A stretch of 22,846 nucleotides of DNA from CADEEN01 sp035716845 (GTDB lineage: Bacteria; Pseudomonadota; Gammaproteobacteria; Burkholderiales; Burkholderiaceae_C): positions 1 to 22,846 of the forward strand of contig DASTJE010000065.1 of the NCBI GenBank assembly GCA_035716845.1. Direction: 5' to 3'. Under the pieces are notes generated by a model, which worked only from the letters and a program-made list of their open reading frames with translations, was not told the origin of the DNA and made no database searches. Below, piece by piece: positions 1 through 6,017 of this stretch (position 1 is the first letter of the stretch; each line of letters begins with the position of its first letter). The position numbers and the translations under genes were made by a program.

Positions 1-114
1 CCATTTCGCGTAGTCGCTCTCGAGGCGCGTCGGCGCGGCGCCGAACAACTTGGAATAGAAGGCGACGCTGGCCTGCAGGTCGCGGACATGGGCGTGGACG
101 TGGAATCGCTTCAT
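1..114 (-). CDS. ArsI/CadI-type VOC (glyoxalase-fold) protein, N-terminal fragment
   Basis: Only the first 38 residues are in the window; the gene runs off the left edge. It begins MKRFHVHVHVRDLQASVAFY and continues with SKLFGAAPTRLESDYAKW, the first beta-alpha-beta unit of the vicinal-oxygen-chelate fold. The His-rich first strand and the DYAKW segment are typical of the ArsI/CadI family, non-heme Fe(II) dioxygenases that cleave C-As bonds in organoarsenicals, or cadmium-induced relatives. The start ATG (114-112) has a good ribosome binding site (AAGGAG) about 7 nt upstream. It lies 17 bp downstream of the arsR-type gene on the same strand, so the two probably form one arsenical-responsive operon. 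The Cys pair that defines true ArsI is outside the window, so substrate cannot be judged. Confidence 0.8.
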   Translation of the reverse strand, partial: MKRFHVHAHVRDLQASVAFYSKLFGAAPTRLESDYAKW

Positions 115-131
115 CGAGGTCTCCTTGGGAT

Positions 132-461
132 TCAGCAGGCCGTGGCGCGCCGGCGCGTCGCGCCCGGGCGGCAAGCGCGGCCCTGGCAGCAGTGATCGGT
201 GAGGTAGCCGATCAGCGCGTCCATGCGCGCCAGCGCCGGGCGGTAGATGAGGTTGCGGCCGTCGCGCTCGGCCACGGTCAGCCCGGCGCGCGACAGCTCC
301 TTCAGGTGGAACGACAAGGTCGAGGGCGGCAGCTCGAGCAGCGCACCGAGCTCGCCCGGCGTCAGGCCCTGCGGCCCGGCGCCCACCAGGGCCCTGAACA
401 CGCGCAGTCGCGCCGGCTGGGCCATGGCCGCGAGTGCGAGGACGGCGTCGTTTTCATCCAT
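132..461 (-). CDS. arsR: ArsR/SmtB-family metalloregulatory repressor
   Basis: A 109-residue winged-helix repressor that should bind DNA as a dimer and release it on As(III) or related thiophilic ligands. Residues about 8-75 form the HTH core (MAQPARLRVFRAL, then LTPGELGALLELPPSTLSFHL) and the wing (ERDGRNLIYR). The alpha-3 helix lacks the CVCDL metal motif of plasmid ArsR. Instead there is a C-terminal cluster C91-C92-C97 (HCCQGRAC), plus a last-residue C109. This resembles the C-terminal cysteine site known in Acidithiobacillus ferrooxidans ArsR, though the third Cys is one residue closer. It is followed at 17 bp by the ArsI-like gene. The start ATG at 461 has no real Shine-Dalgarno; the promoter places transcription start at or next to the ATG, so the message may be leaderless. 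Sensing specificity is inferred. Confidence 0.9.
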   Translation of the reverse strand: MDENDAVLALAAMAQPARLRVFRALVGAGPQGLTPGELGALLELPPSTLSFHLKELSRAGLTVAERDGRNLIYRPALARMDALIGYLTDHCCQGRACRPGATRRRATAC

Positions 462-496
462 TTTTCCAGTATTATGGAAATATCAGGGAGCGTCAA
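461..496 (-). promoter_or_regulatory. arsR promoter, predicted leaderless
   Basis: Reading the minus strand, TTGACG (496-491) is followed by a 16-nt spacer and TAATAC (474-469), a near-consensus sigma-70 pair standing out as AT-rich in a very GC-rich region. A start about 7 nt after the -10 element falls at 462-461, which is the A of the arsR ATG. There is no AGGAG upstream of the ATG, consistent with a leaderless transcript. Confidence 0.65.
463..480. promoter_or_regulatory. Putative ArsR operator
   Basis: Perfect inverted repeat TTTCCA-GTATTA-TGGAAA (6-6-6). The central six bases are, on the minus strand, the predicted -10 box TAATAC of the arsR promoter, so a bound ArsR dimer would directly block RNA polymerase. 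This is a typical autoregulatory layout for the family. Confidence 0.7.
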
Positions 497-527
497 GGCC
501 CTGGCCACTCGCACCGGCGGCGCGCGC

Positions 528-1295
528 TCAGGGCGTGAACGTGAACGCGCGCACGACCACCTCGACGGCCTGTCCGTCGAGCGGCGGCGCGCCGCGGAAC
601 AGCCACAGGTTGATGCGCGGCGTCTCGCCACCGGGCTTGGGGATGCCGGTGCGGCGCGTGAAGCTCCAGGCCTGCAGCGGGTTGCCGAATGCGCTGCTCG
701 AGAAGTCGATGCGCGCGCTGGTCCAGCGCAAGGCGTGCGTGCTGCTGCCGTAGCCCGCGTTGAGCCACCAGGCGCGCTGGTGGCCGGCGGTGGTGTAGGG
801 CTGCACCGTGTACTGCACGTTGCTCGCGGCCCCCGCATCGCCCCAGCGCGAGAACTCGATGTCGATCTCGCGGTGGTCGTAGGCGCGCTGGTCGCTCCAG
901 GTGAACAGGCCCAGCACGACGTTGGGGTCGAGCGCGTCGACCGGCGTGTCGAGCTCGAATCGGTAGCTGCCGTAACCCAGCGAATCCTGCGCGATCACCT
1001 CGGCGCTGCGCCACACGCCGTCGACCTGCGCGATGCGCAGGTGCAGCCGCCCCTGCTCGTCGACCCACACGTGTTCGGCACTGTCGGAGAACACGTTGGG
1101 CCCGGGGCCCCACAGCGCTTGCGCGCTGTCCTTGACGGTCCAGGTGCGCCCGGCGAAGACGATCGTGCGCGTCCCGGCGGCCGCGGCCAGGCTGGCGGTG
1201 CCGGAACGGCGCTCGGCCGGCTGGGCCGCGACGGCGCAGGGGGCCGCGGCCAGCGTGGCGGCCAGGGGGCCGAGGATCAGGTCACGGCGCAGCAT
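528..1295 (-). CDS. Exported GH16-like (concanavalin A-fold) glycoside hydrolase
   Basis: A 255-residue protein with a signal peptide at residues 1-24 (MLRRDLILGPLAATLAAAPC then AVAA; the two arginines could allow Tat export). The mature part is a single jelly-roll domain. Residues 107-150 carry GYGSYRFELDTP, then DPNVVLGLFTW, and the catalytic signature E143-I-D145-I-E147 (in HREIDIEFSRWG), which matches the ExDxE nucleophile/acid-base motif of glycoside hydrolase family 16. A C-terminal strand (INLWLFRGAPP) fits the family. The substrate is unknown; beta-1,3(4)-glucans or galactans are possible. The gene is monocistronic in appearance: it starts 106 bp downstream of the fhs stop and ends 66 bp upstream of the arsR start. 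A GGGAG ribosome binding site precedes the ATG. Confidence 0.8.
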   Translation of the reverse strand: MLRRDLILGPLAATLAAAPCAVAAQPAERRSGTASLAAAAGTRTIVFAGRTWTVKDSAQALWGPGPNVFSDSAEHVWVDEQGRLHLRIAQVDGVWRSAEVIAQDSLGYGSYRFELDTPVDALDPNVVLGLFTWSDQRAYDHREIDIEFSRWGDAGAASNVQYTVQPYTTAGHQRAWWLNAGYGSSTHALRWTSARIDFSSSAFGNPLQAWSFTRRTGIPKPGGETPRINLWLFRGAPPLDGQAVEVVVRAFTFTP

Positions 1296-1401
1296 GGCGG
1301 GCTCCCGTCGATCGAGGGAGGGTCACTCTAGGCACCGCCGTGCAGGCGGCCCATCCTGCAAGCGCGGGGGCGATCCCCTGCGTGGGGGGGCGCGGCCGCC
1401 C

Positions 1402-3075
1402 TCAGAACAGCCCGACGATGCGTCCCTCGGGCGTGACGTCGATCTGCACCGCCGAGGGCTCGGCCGGCAGGCCCGGCATCGTCATCACGTCGCCGCACAC
1501 CATGACGACGAAGCGCGCCCCGGCGGCCAGCCGCACCTCGCGGATGTTGAGCACGTGGCCGCTCGGGGCCCCGCGGCGCTGCGGATCGGTCGAGAACGAA
1601 TACTGGGTCTTGGCGATGCACACCGGGTAGGCGCCGTAGCCCGCGGCCTGCAGTTCGCGGATCTGCGCGCGCACCTTCACGTCGGCCGTCACCTCCGAGG
1701 CGCCGTAGACCTGCGTGGCCACCTGCACCACCTTGTCCCACAGCGGCAGCGCATCGTCGTAGACGAAGCGCAGGTCGCCGGGGATGCGCGCGAGCATGTC
1801 CACCACCGTGCGCGCCAGCGTCTCGGCGCCGGCGCTGCCCTCGGCCCAGTGGCGCGCACGCACCACCGGCGCGTCGTGGTGCGCGATCTTGCGCTCGAGC
1901 AGCGCCAGCTCGGCCTCGGTGTCGCCGTCGAAGCAGTTGATCGCCACCACGCAGGGCAGGCCGTAGTGCATGCGCACGTTGTGCAGATGGCGCTCGAGGT
2001 TGGCGATGCCCTTCTCGAGCGCGGGGAGGTTCTCGCGCGCCAGGTCCGGCACCGCCACGCCGCCGTGGAACTTGAGCGCGCGCAGCGTGGCCACCAGCAC
2101 CACCAGGTCGGGGCGCAGGCCGGCGCTGCGGCACTTGATGTCGACGAACTTCTCGGCGCCCAGGTCGGCGCCGAAGCCGGCCTCGGTGACGACGATGTCG
2201 CCCAGCTTCAAGGCCGCGCGCGTGGCGATCACCGAGTTGCAGCCGTGCGCGATGTTGCCGAAGGGGCCGCCATGCACCAGCGCCGGGTTGTTCTCCAGCG
2301 TCTGCACGAGGTTGGGGGCCAGCGCGTCGCGCAGCAGCGCGGCCATCGCGCCCTCGGCGCGCAGGTCGCGCGCGCGCACCGGCTCGCGCTTTCGCGTGGT
2401 GGCCACCACGATGTCGCCCAGGCGCTGCTTGAGGTCGGCCAGCGAGGTGGCCAGGCAGAAGATGGCCATCACCTCGGAGGCGGGCACGATGTCGAAGCCG
2501 TCCTCGCGCGGGTAGCCGTTGGCCGGGCCGCCGAGGCCCACCGCGATCTGGCGCAGCGCGCGGTCGTTCATGTCCATCACGCGCTTCCAGGCGACGCGGC
2601 GCACGTCGATGTCGAGCGCGTTGCCGTGGTGCACGTGGTTGTCGATCAGCGCGGCGAGCAGGTTGTGCGCGGCGCCGATGGCGTGGAAGTCGCCGGTGAA
2701 GTGCAGGTTGATGTCCTCCATCGGCACCACCTGCGCGTGGCCGCCGCCGGCCGCGCCGCCCTTCATGCCGAACACCGGCCCCAGCGAGGGCTCGCGCAGG
2801 CAGATCACGGCGCGCTGCCCGATGCGGTGCAGCGCGTCGCCCAGGCCCACGGTGGTGGTGGTCTTGCCTTCGCCGGCCGGCGTCGGGCTGATCGCCGACA
2901 CCAGCACCAGCTTCGCGTCGGGCCGCTCGTCGAGCGTGGCCAGCCAGTCGAGCGCGATCTTGGCCTTGGTGCGGCCGTAGGGCACGAGCGCCGCGTCGGG
3001 AATGCCCAGGCGCGCGGCCACTTCGTGGATGGGCTGCAGCGTGGCGTGCTGCGCGATCTCGAGGTCGCTGGGCAT
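1402..3075 (-). CDS. fhs: Formate-tetrahydrofolate ligase (10-formyl-THF synthetase)
   Basis: A full-length 557-residue cytoplasmic enzyme that makes 10-formyl-tetrahydrofolate from formate, THF and ATP, feeding purine and formyl-methionine synthesis. Diagnostic pieces seen are the P-loop TPAGEGKTTT (residues 65-74), FGMKGGAAGGGHAQVVPMEDINLHFTGD, NNPALVHGGPFGNIAHGCNS, and TEAGFGADLGAEKF. Length matches the family (about 555). The ATG at 3075 has GAGGAG just upstream. It lies 9 bp after the stop of the YgbA-like gene, so both are probably one transcript. The 70 bp beyond its stop hold no convincing terminator. Confidence 0.97.
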   Translation of the reverse strand: MPSDLEIAQHATLQPIHEVAARLGIPDAALVPYGRTKAKIALDWLATLDERPDAKLVLVSAISPTPAGEGKTTTTVGLGDALHRIGQRAVICLREPSLGPVFGMKGGAAGGGHAQVVPMEDINLHFTGDFHAIGAAHNLLAALIDNHVHHGNALDIDVRRVAWKRVMDMNDRALRQIAVGLGGPANGYPREDGFDIVPASEVMAIFCLATSLADLKQRLGDIVVATTRKREPVRARDLRAEGAMAALLRDALAPNLVQTLENNPALVHGGPFGNIAHGCNSVIATRAALKLGDIVVTEAGFGADLGAEKFVDIKCRSAGLRPDLVVLVATLRALKFHGGVAVPDLARENLPALEKGIANLERHLHNVRMHYGLPCVVAINCFDGDTEAELALLERKIAHHDAPVVRARHWAEGSAGAETLARTVVDMLARIPGDLRFVYDDALPLWDKVVQVATQVYGASEVTADVKVRAQIRELQAAGYGAYPVCIAKTQYSFSTDPQRRGAPSGHVLNIREVRLAAGARFVVMVCGDVMTMPGLPAEPSAVQIDVTPEGRIVGLF

Positions 3076-3084
3076 CGGGGCTCC

Positions 3085-3510
3085 TCAGGGGCCGGGGGGC
3101 TTGGGTGGCGCGGGTCGCGGCTTGGGCGGCGCCGGCCGGTGGCCGTCCACCAGGTGCATCAGCGCCAGCCACGGGTGCGTCCACAGCATGCGCGGGCCGG
3201 CATGGCGCATCACGTCGCGCACCGCCTCGCGCTGCGCCGGGCCGTAGCAATGGATCCGGCAATTGGCGCAGGTGGGTTTGTCGGGACCGAAGGGGCAGGC
3301 GGCCAGGCGCTTGCGCGCGTACTCGAACAGCGCGGCGCAGTCGGCGCACAGGCCCTCGGCGTCGCGCGCCGCGTCGCCGTGGCGGTCGCGGCAGGCGATG
3401 CGCATCATCACGCCGATGGTGCGCAGTTCGCGCTGCAGGCGCGGCGTGGCCAGGCGCGCGGCACGGCGCGCCGCACCGTCCGACAGGGGCGGCGAAGAAT
3501 CCGGAACCAT
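3085..3510 (-). CDS. ygbA: YgbA-like nitrous-oxide-stimulated-promoter family protein
   Basis: A 141-residue protein of the family named after the NO-responsive ygbA gene of enterobacteria (NsrR regulon, linked to recovery from nitrosative stress). The conserved core runs from RELRTIGVMMRIACRD to TCANCRIHCYGPAQREAV and MLWTHPWLALMHLVDG. Seven cysteines are seen: C40, the C55-x2-C58 pair, C72, C81-x2-C84 and C88; they could bind a metal or Fe-S cluster (inference). The tail is a Pro/Lys repeat (APPKPRPAPPKPPGP) not needed for the fold. I chose the ATG at 3510; an upstream in-frame start at 3558 would add 16 unconserved residues and run into the divergent promoter region. No strong ribosome binding site. 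It sits 9 bp upstream of fhs. Confidence 0.85.
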   Translation of the reverse strand: MVPDSSPPLSDGAARRAARLATPRLQRELRTIGVMMRIACRDRHGDAARDAEGLCADCAALFEYARKRLAACPFGPDKPTCANCRIHCYGPAQREAVRDVMRHAGPRMLWTHPWLALMHLVDGHRPAPPKPRPAPPKPPGP

Positions 3511-3596
3511 GGGTCCATGGTGCGCGTCGCCGCGCCGGTGCGCTCTGCGGTGCGTCAAGCCTCGGCCCGGGTGCGGCGCCTAAGCTGCCGCGCACG

Positions 3597-3950
3597 ATGA
3601 AGCGTGTCTGGTGGGCGCTGCCGGGCCTGTCGCTGCTGGTCCTGGGCGCGCATTTCTACCGTGCCGGCCAGGCATGGGCGGTGCTCGTCTGCGGCGTCGC
3701 CGTGCTGCTGCTGGCCTGGCCGCGCGCCGCTGCCGTGCGGGCGGTACAGGCCGTGCTGCTGCTGGGCGCGCTCGAATGGGCCTGGACCGCGGCCGTGCTG
3801 GCGCAGCAGCGCATCGCGCTGGGGCGACCCTGGGGCCGCATGGCCGCCATCCTGGGTGGGGTGGCCCTGCTGACGGCCGCGGCAGCGTTCGTGCTGCGGC
3901 ATCGGCTGCCGCCGCGCCGCCCCGCCGGGCCGCCGGGGCAGTCCTCGTGA
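3597..3950 (+). CDS. Small four-helix membrane protein, function unknown
   Basis: A 117-residue hydrophobic protein starting MKRVWWALPGLSLLVLGAHF. Four membrane segments can be drawn, at about residues 4-22, 25-42, 46-66 and 84-104, with a short basic C-terminal tail (RHRLPPRRPAGPPGQSS). The string LLLGALEWAWTAAVLAQQRIALGRPW in the third helix and loop looks conserved-family-like, but I cannot assign a role. It diverges from the YgbA-like gene, with 86 bp between their starts. No clear Shine-Dalgarno precedes the ATG. The reading frame is open well upstream, so the start is less certain than the gene. Confidence 0.65.
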   Translation: MKRVWWALPGLSLLVLGAHFYRAGQAWAVLVCGVAVLLLAWPRAAAVRAVQAVLLLGALEWAWTAAVLAQQRIALGRPWGRMAAILGGVALLTAAAAFVLRHRLPPRRPAGPPGQSS

Positions 3951-3996
3951 GCGGCATGGGCCCGCGGGCCGTGCGCCGCGTCGGCGGCGCGTGCCA

Positions 3997-4010
3997 TTGA
4001 GCCGGGTCAA
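3997..4010. promoter_or_regulatory. Putative FNR/DNR-type binding site
   Basis: TTGAGCCGGGTCAA has the exact TTGA-N6-TCAA core shared by FNR, ANR, DNR and related Crp/Fnr regulators. Its centre is about 151 bp upstream of the heme lipoprotein start. If used as a class II site (-41.5), transcription would begin near 4045. The matching site at 17849 in the nitrite reductase region supports it. Confidence 0.5.
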
Positions 4011-4072
4011 CTTCGCAGGCGAAATCGCGGCCCGGCGCTGCCGTCCTTGTGGCGTCGCAATGGCCATGTCGG

Positions 4073-4088
4073 CACTGTGGTCACAGTG
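4073..4088. repeat. 7-bp inverted repeat, possible operator
   Basis: CACTGTG-GT-CACAGTG is a perfect 7-2-7 inverted repeat located 67-82 bp upstream of the lipoprotein start. The TGTG and CACA half-sites recall Crp-type sites but the spacing is too short. It could be an operator or a short RNA hairpin in the leader. Confidence 0.35.
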
Positions 4089-4154
4089 GTGGCGAGGCGA
4101 CGGCGTTCACGAGACGCGGCCGCTGCAAATGCCCACAACACACAGGATGTCACC

Positions 4155-5195
4155 ATGAAGCTACCTCTGTCTGCCTTGGCCTCTGCGACGGCGCTGTTCG
4201 TGATCTCCGGCTGCGAGACGCCCCAGCCACCCGCCCCCCCCAACACCCTGGTGGCGGCCAAGGTGGCTGCGGCGCCGAACCTCGCCGCGCTCGCCGGCGA
4301 CGCGGCGTGGGCGCGCGCCCAGCCGCTGTCGTTCAGGATCGGCGACGGTGTCAACTTCGCCGACGGCAAGGGTGCCACCGACGTGACGCTCAAGGCCGTC
4401 TACACGGCCGACATGTTGTACATGCTGATCCAGTACAAGGACCCGACCAATTCGGTGCGCCGCGGCCCCTACCAGAAGCAGGCCGACGGCAGCTGGCTGC
4501 AGCTCAAGGACCCGGCCAACAAGGGCGGCGACGACAACGTCTACTACGAGGACAAATGGGCCTTCCTGTGGCCGGCGAGCGAAGTGCGCAACTTCGACAA
4601 GCAGGGCTGCACGGTGGCCTGCCACCTCGGCGAAGGCAAGCCCTACGGCAACAAGTACACGCGCAGCGAGGGCGAGATCCTCGACATGTGGCACATGAAG
4701 GGCATGCGCACGGCACCGATGGGCTTCGTCGACGACCAGTACACCGACCACACCCGCTACGACGCCCAGAAGAGCCCGAACGCCGGCCGCAAGGGCGACC
4801 CGGGCGGCGCCGAGTACAACGCCTTCCCGCTCGAGAACGGCAAGCCCAAGTTCATGAACAAGGACGGCAAGGCGGCCAACGCCGGCGGCACCTACTTCAT
4901 CCGACGCGGCGACGAGGTGGCCTTCGACGACAGCAGGTTCAAGCCCGGCGACGAGGTGGCCGCGCACATCAGCAACGTGCTGCAGGGCGACCGTGCCGAC
5001 GTTCGCATCGCCACCGCGTGGAAGGACGGCGTGCACACGGCGGTGATCAGCCGCAAGCTGGTGACCGGCAGCAAGTTCGACGTGCAGTGGAACGACCTGA
5101 GCAAGCGCTACGCGTTCGGCTTCGCCGCCTTCGACAACGCGCAGGTGCGGCACGCCACCAGCGACGAGCCGATGTTCCTGGTGTTCGGCAAGTAG
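4155..5195 (+). CDS. Ethylbenzene-dehydrogenase-gamma-related heme lipoprotein with CX3CH motif
   Basis: A 346-residue exported protein. The lipobox VISGC puts the lipidated Cys at residue 20, so it is anchored in a membrane facing the periplasm. The rest resembles the heme-binding gamma subunit of type II DMSO-reductase enzymes (ethylbenzene dehydrogenase, DMS dehydrogenase): GVNFADGKGATDVTLKAVY then ADMLYMLIQYKD, YEDKWAFLWP, and a C-terminal FGFAAFDN...SDEPMFLVFGK. In the middle is C152-T-V-A-C156-H157, a CX3CH variant of the c-heme motif. In the gamma family the b heme is usually ligated by Met and Lys; candidates lie in DMWHMKGMRTAPM. No catalytic Mo subunit is nearby. The following cytochrome c gene starts 37 bp on and is probably co-transcribed. 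Role is inferred as electron transfer in the periplasm. Confidence 0.8.
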   Translation: MKLPLSALASATALFVISGCETPQPPAPPNTLVAAKVAAAPNLAALAGDAAWARAQPLSFRIGDGVNFADGKGATDVTLKAVYTADMLYMLIQYKDPTNSVRRGPYQKQADGSWLQLKDPANKGGDDNVYYEDKWAFLWPASEVRNFDKQGCTVACHLGEGKPYGNKYTRSEGEILDMWHMKGMRTAPMGFVDDQYTDHTRYDAQKSPNAGRKGDPGGAEYNAFPLENGKPKFMNKDGKAANAGGTYFIRRGDEVAFDDSRFKPGDEVAAHISNVLQGDRADVRIATAWKDGVHTAVISRKLVTGSKFDVQWNDLSKRYAFGFAAFDNAQVRHATSDEPMFLVFGK

Positions 5196-5218
5196 GGCCG
5201 TCCGGTCGTCCGGCGGCC

Positions 5219-5227
5219 AGGAGGTGA
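5219..5227 (+). promoter_or_regulatory. Strong ribosome binding site deciding the cytochrome c start
   Basis: AGGAGGTGA is an exact anti-16S match and ends 5 nt before the ATG at 5233. It overlaps an upstream in-frame GTG (5224), which is therefore part of the ribosome binding site and not the start codon. Confidence 0.85.
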
Positions 5228-5232
5228 CAGCG

Positions 5233-5661
5233 ATGCGAAACCCGACCCTGCGCTCCGCGCTTCTTGCAGGAGCTGCTCTCGCAATCCTCGGGGCCGCCGT
5301 GCCCGCGGCTGCCCAGGCCCGCAAGGACCTGGGCCAGCGCGAGTTCGAGGCCAAGTGCGCCGTGTGCCACGGCCTCGACGCCAAGGGCCGCGGCCCCTAC
5401 GCGGAGTCGCTGAAGCGCCCGCCGCCGGACCTGACGACGATGGCGCGCCGCAACGGCGGCCTGTTCCCGGTGACGCGCACGTACGCACAGATCGAGGGGG
5501 CCGGCGGCGGCCACGGCCCGCGCGAGATGCCGGTGTGGGGGCTCGACTACACGATGCAGGCGGTCGAGCAGATGCCCGACCTGCCTTACAACCAGGCGCA
5601 GTTCGTGCGCACCCGCATCATGGCCTTGCTGGAGTACCTGAACCAGCTGCAGCAGAAGTGA
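5233..5661 (+). CDS. Periplasmic monoheme class I cytochrome c
   Basis: A 142-residue protein with a signal peptide (about residues 1-28, ending PAAAQA) and one c-type cytochrome domain. C42-A-V-C45-H46 binds the heme, with H46 as proximal ligand; M99 in REMPVWG is the likely distal ligand. The sequence between (GRGPYAESLKRPPPDLTTMA) is the usual loop of soluble class I cytochromes that accept or donate electrons in the periplasm. It follows the CX3CH lipoprotein gene by 37 bp and is probably its electron partner. The start was set by the AGGAGGTGA site. A GC-rich inverted repeat follows the stop. Confidence 0.92.
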   Translation: MRNPTLRSALLAGAALAILGAAVPAAAQARKDLGQREFEAKCAVCHGLDAKGRGPYAESLKRPPPDLTTMARRNGGLFPVTRTYAQIEGAGGGHGPREMPVWGLDYTMQAVEQMPDLPYNQAQFVRTRIMALLEYLNQLQQK

Positions 5662-5664
5662 TGC

Positions 5665-5704
5665 CGCGGGGGCGGGCGCGAGCGATCAGCCAGCCGCCCC
5701 CGCG
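5665..5704. terminator. Possible bidirectional terminator between convergent genes
   Basis: CGCGGGGGCGG (5665-5675) and its exact complement CCGCCCCCGCG (5694-5704) can form an 11-bp stem with an 18-nt loop. It begins 3 nt after the cytochrome c stop and covers the stop codon and last codons of the convergent HicA-like gene. No T-run follows, so intrinsic termination would be weak or rely on the stem alone. Confidence 0.5.
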
Positions 5705-5979
5705 TCGTCCTTGCTCTCGTACTGCGAGGGCGTGACGCCCGCGCGCGCCAGGAAGCCGCGCAGGTGCACGATCGCCGAGGCGGCCATCGTGCTGCCATGG
5801 TGCGGGCGGTGCACGATCTCCTCCATGCGGTGGAGCGTCACGCGCACGCGCGCGCCCGACAGCGGATCCATCGCCGCGCCCACGTGCTTGAGCAGCGACT
5901 CGATCTCGCGCCAGTGGATGTTGTGGCTGGGCGGATCCTGGAAGATGGTGCGGATCAGGTGGGCGTGATGGCGGCTCAT
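5686..5979 (-). CDS. Orphan HicA-like small protein
   Basis: A 97-residue protein. The order of elements resembles the HicA double-stranded-RNA-binding-like fold: an initial helix with HNIHWREIESLLKHVGA, strands SGARVRVTLHRMEEIVHRPH, the His-containing HRPHHGSTM, and a final helix VHLRGFLARAGVTP. HicA toxins are mRNA interferases with a catalytic His paired with HicB. No HicB-like gene is next to it, and it lies at the end of a long unidirectional gene run, 38 bp after the Bug-family gene, so it may be a non-toxin relative. The ATG at 5979 has GAGGA upstream. The HicA link is by pattern only. Confidence 0.65.
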   Translation of the reverse strand: MSRHHAHLIRTIFQDPPSHNIHWREIESLLKHVGAAMDPLSGARVRVTLHRMEEIVHRPHHGSTMAASAIVHLRGFLARAGVTPSQYESKDDAGAAG

Positions 5980-6017
5980 GGGACGGTCCTCCGCGCGCGG
6001 TGCCGCTGCTCGTGGGC

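Larger units (their letters stand above)
3951..4154 (+). promoter_or_regulatory. Upstream region of the cytochrome pair
   Basis: This 204-bp stretch has no gene. It contains an FNR-family-like site (3997-4010), a CACTGTG-GT-CACAGTG inverted repeat (4073-4088) and a weak AGGA ribosome binding site (4144-4147) for the lipoprotein gene at 4155. No good sigma-70 -10 box is visible, which fits an activator-dependent promoter. Confidence 0.5.

Noticed and set aside
1332..1401. Intrinsic terminator after fhs
   Set aside because: Only short, imperfect GC-rich stems and no T-run are visible; not strong enough to list.
3511..3558. Longer YgbA start at 3558
   Set aside because: The added residues (MTHRRAHRRGDAHHGP) are basic, unlike the family N-terminus, and lie in the short divergent promoter gap.
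1033..3600. Very long open frames (up to 855 codons) on the plus strand opposite fhs and ygbA
   Set aside because: They are antisense frames kept open by GC-rich codon bias; the translations are low-complexity His/Arg/Ala/Gly strings, while the minus strand gives textbook Fhs.
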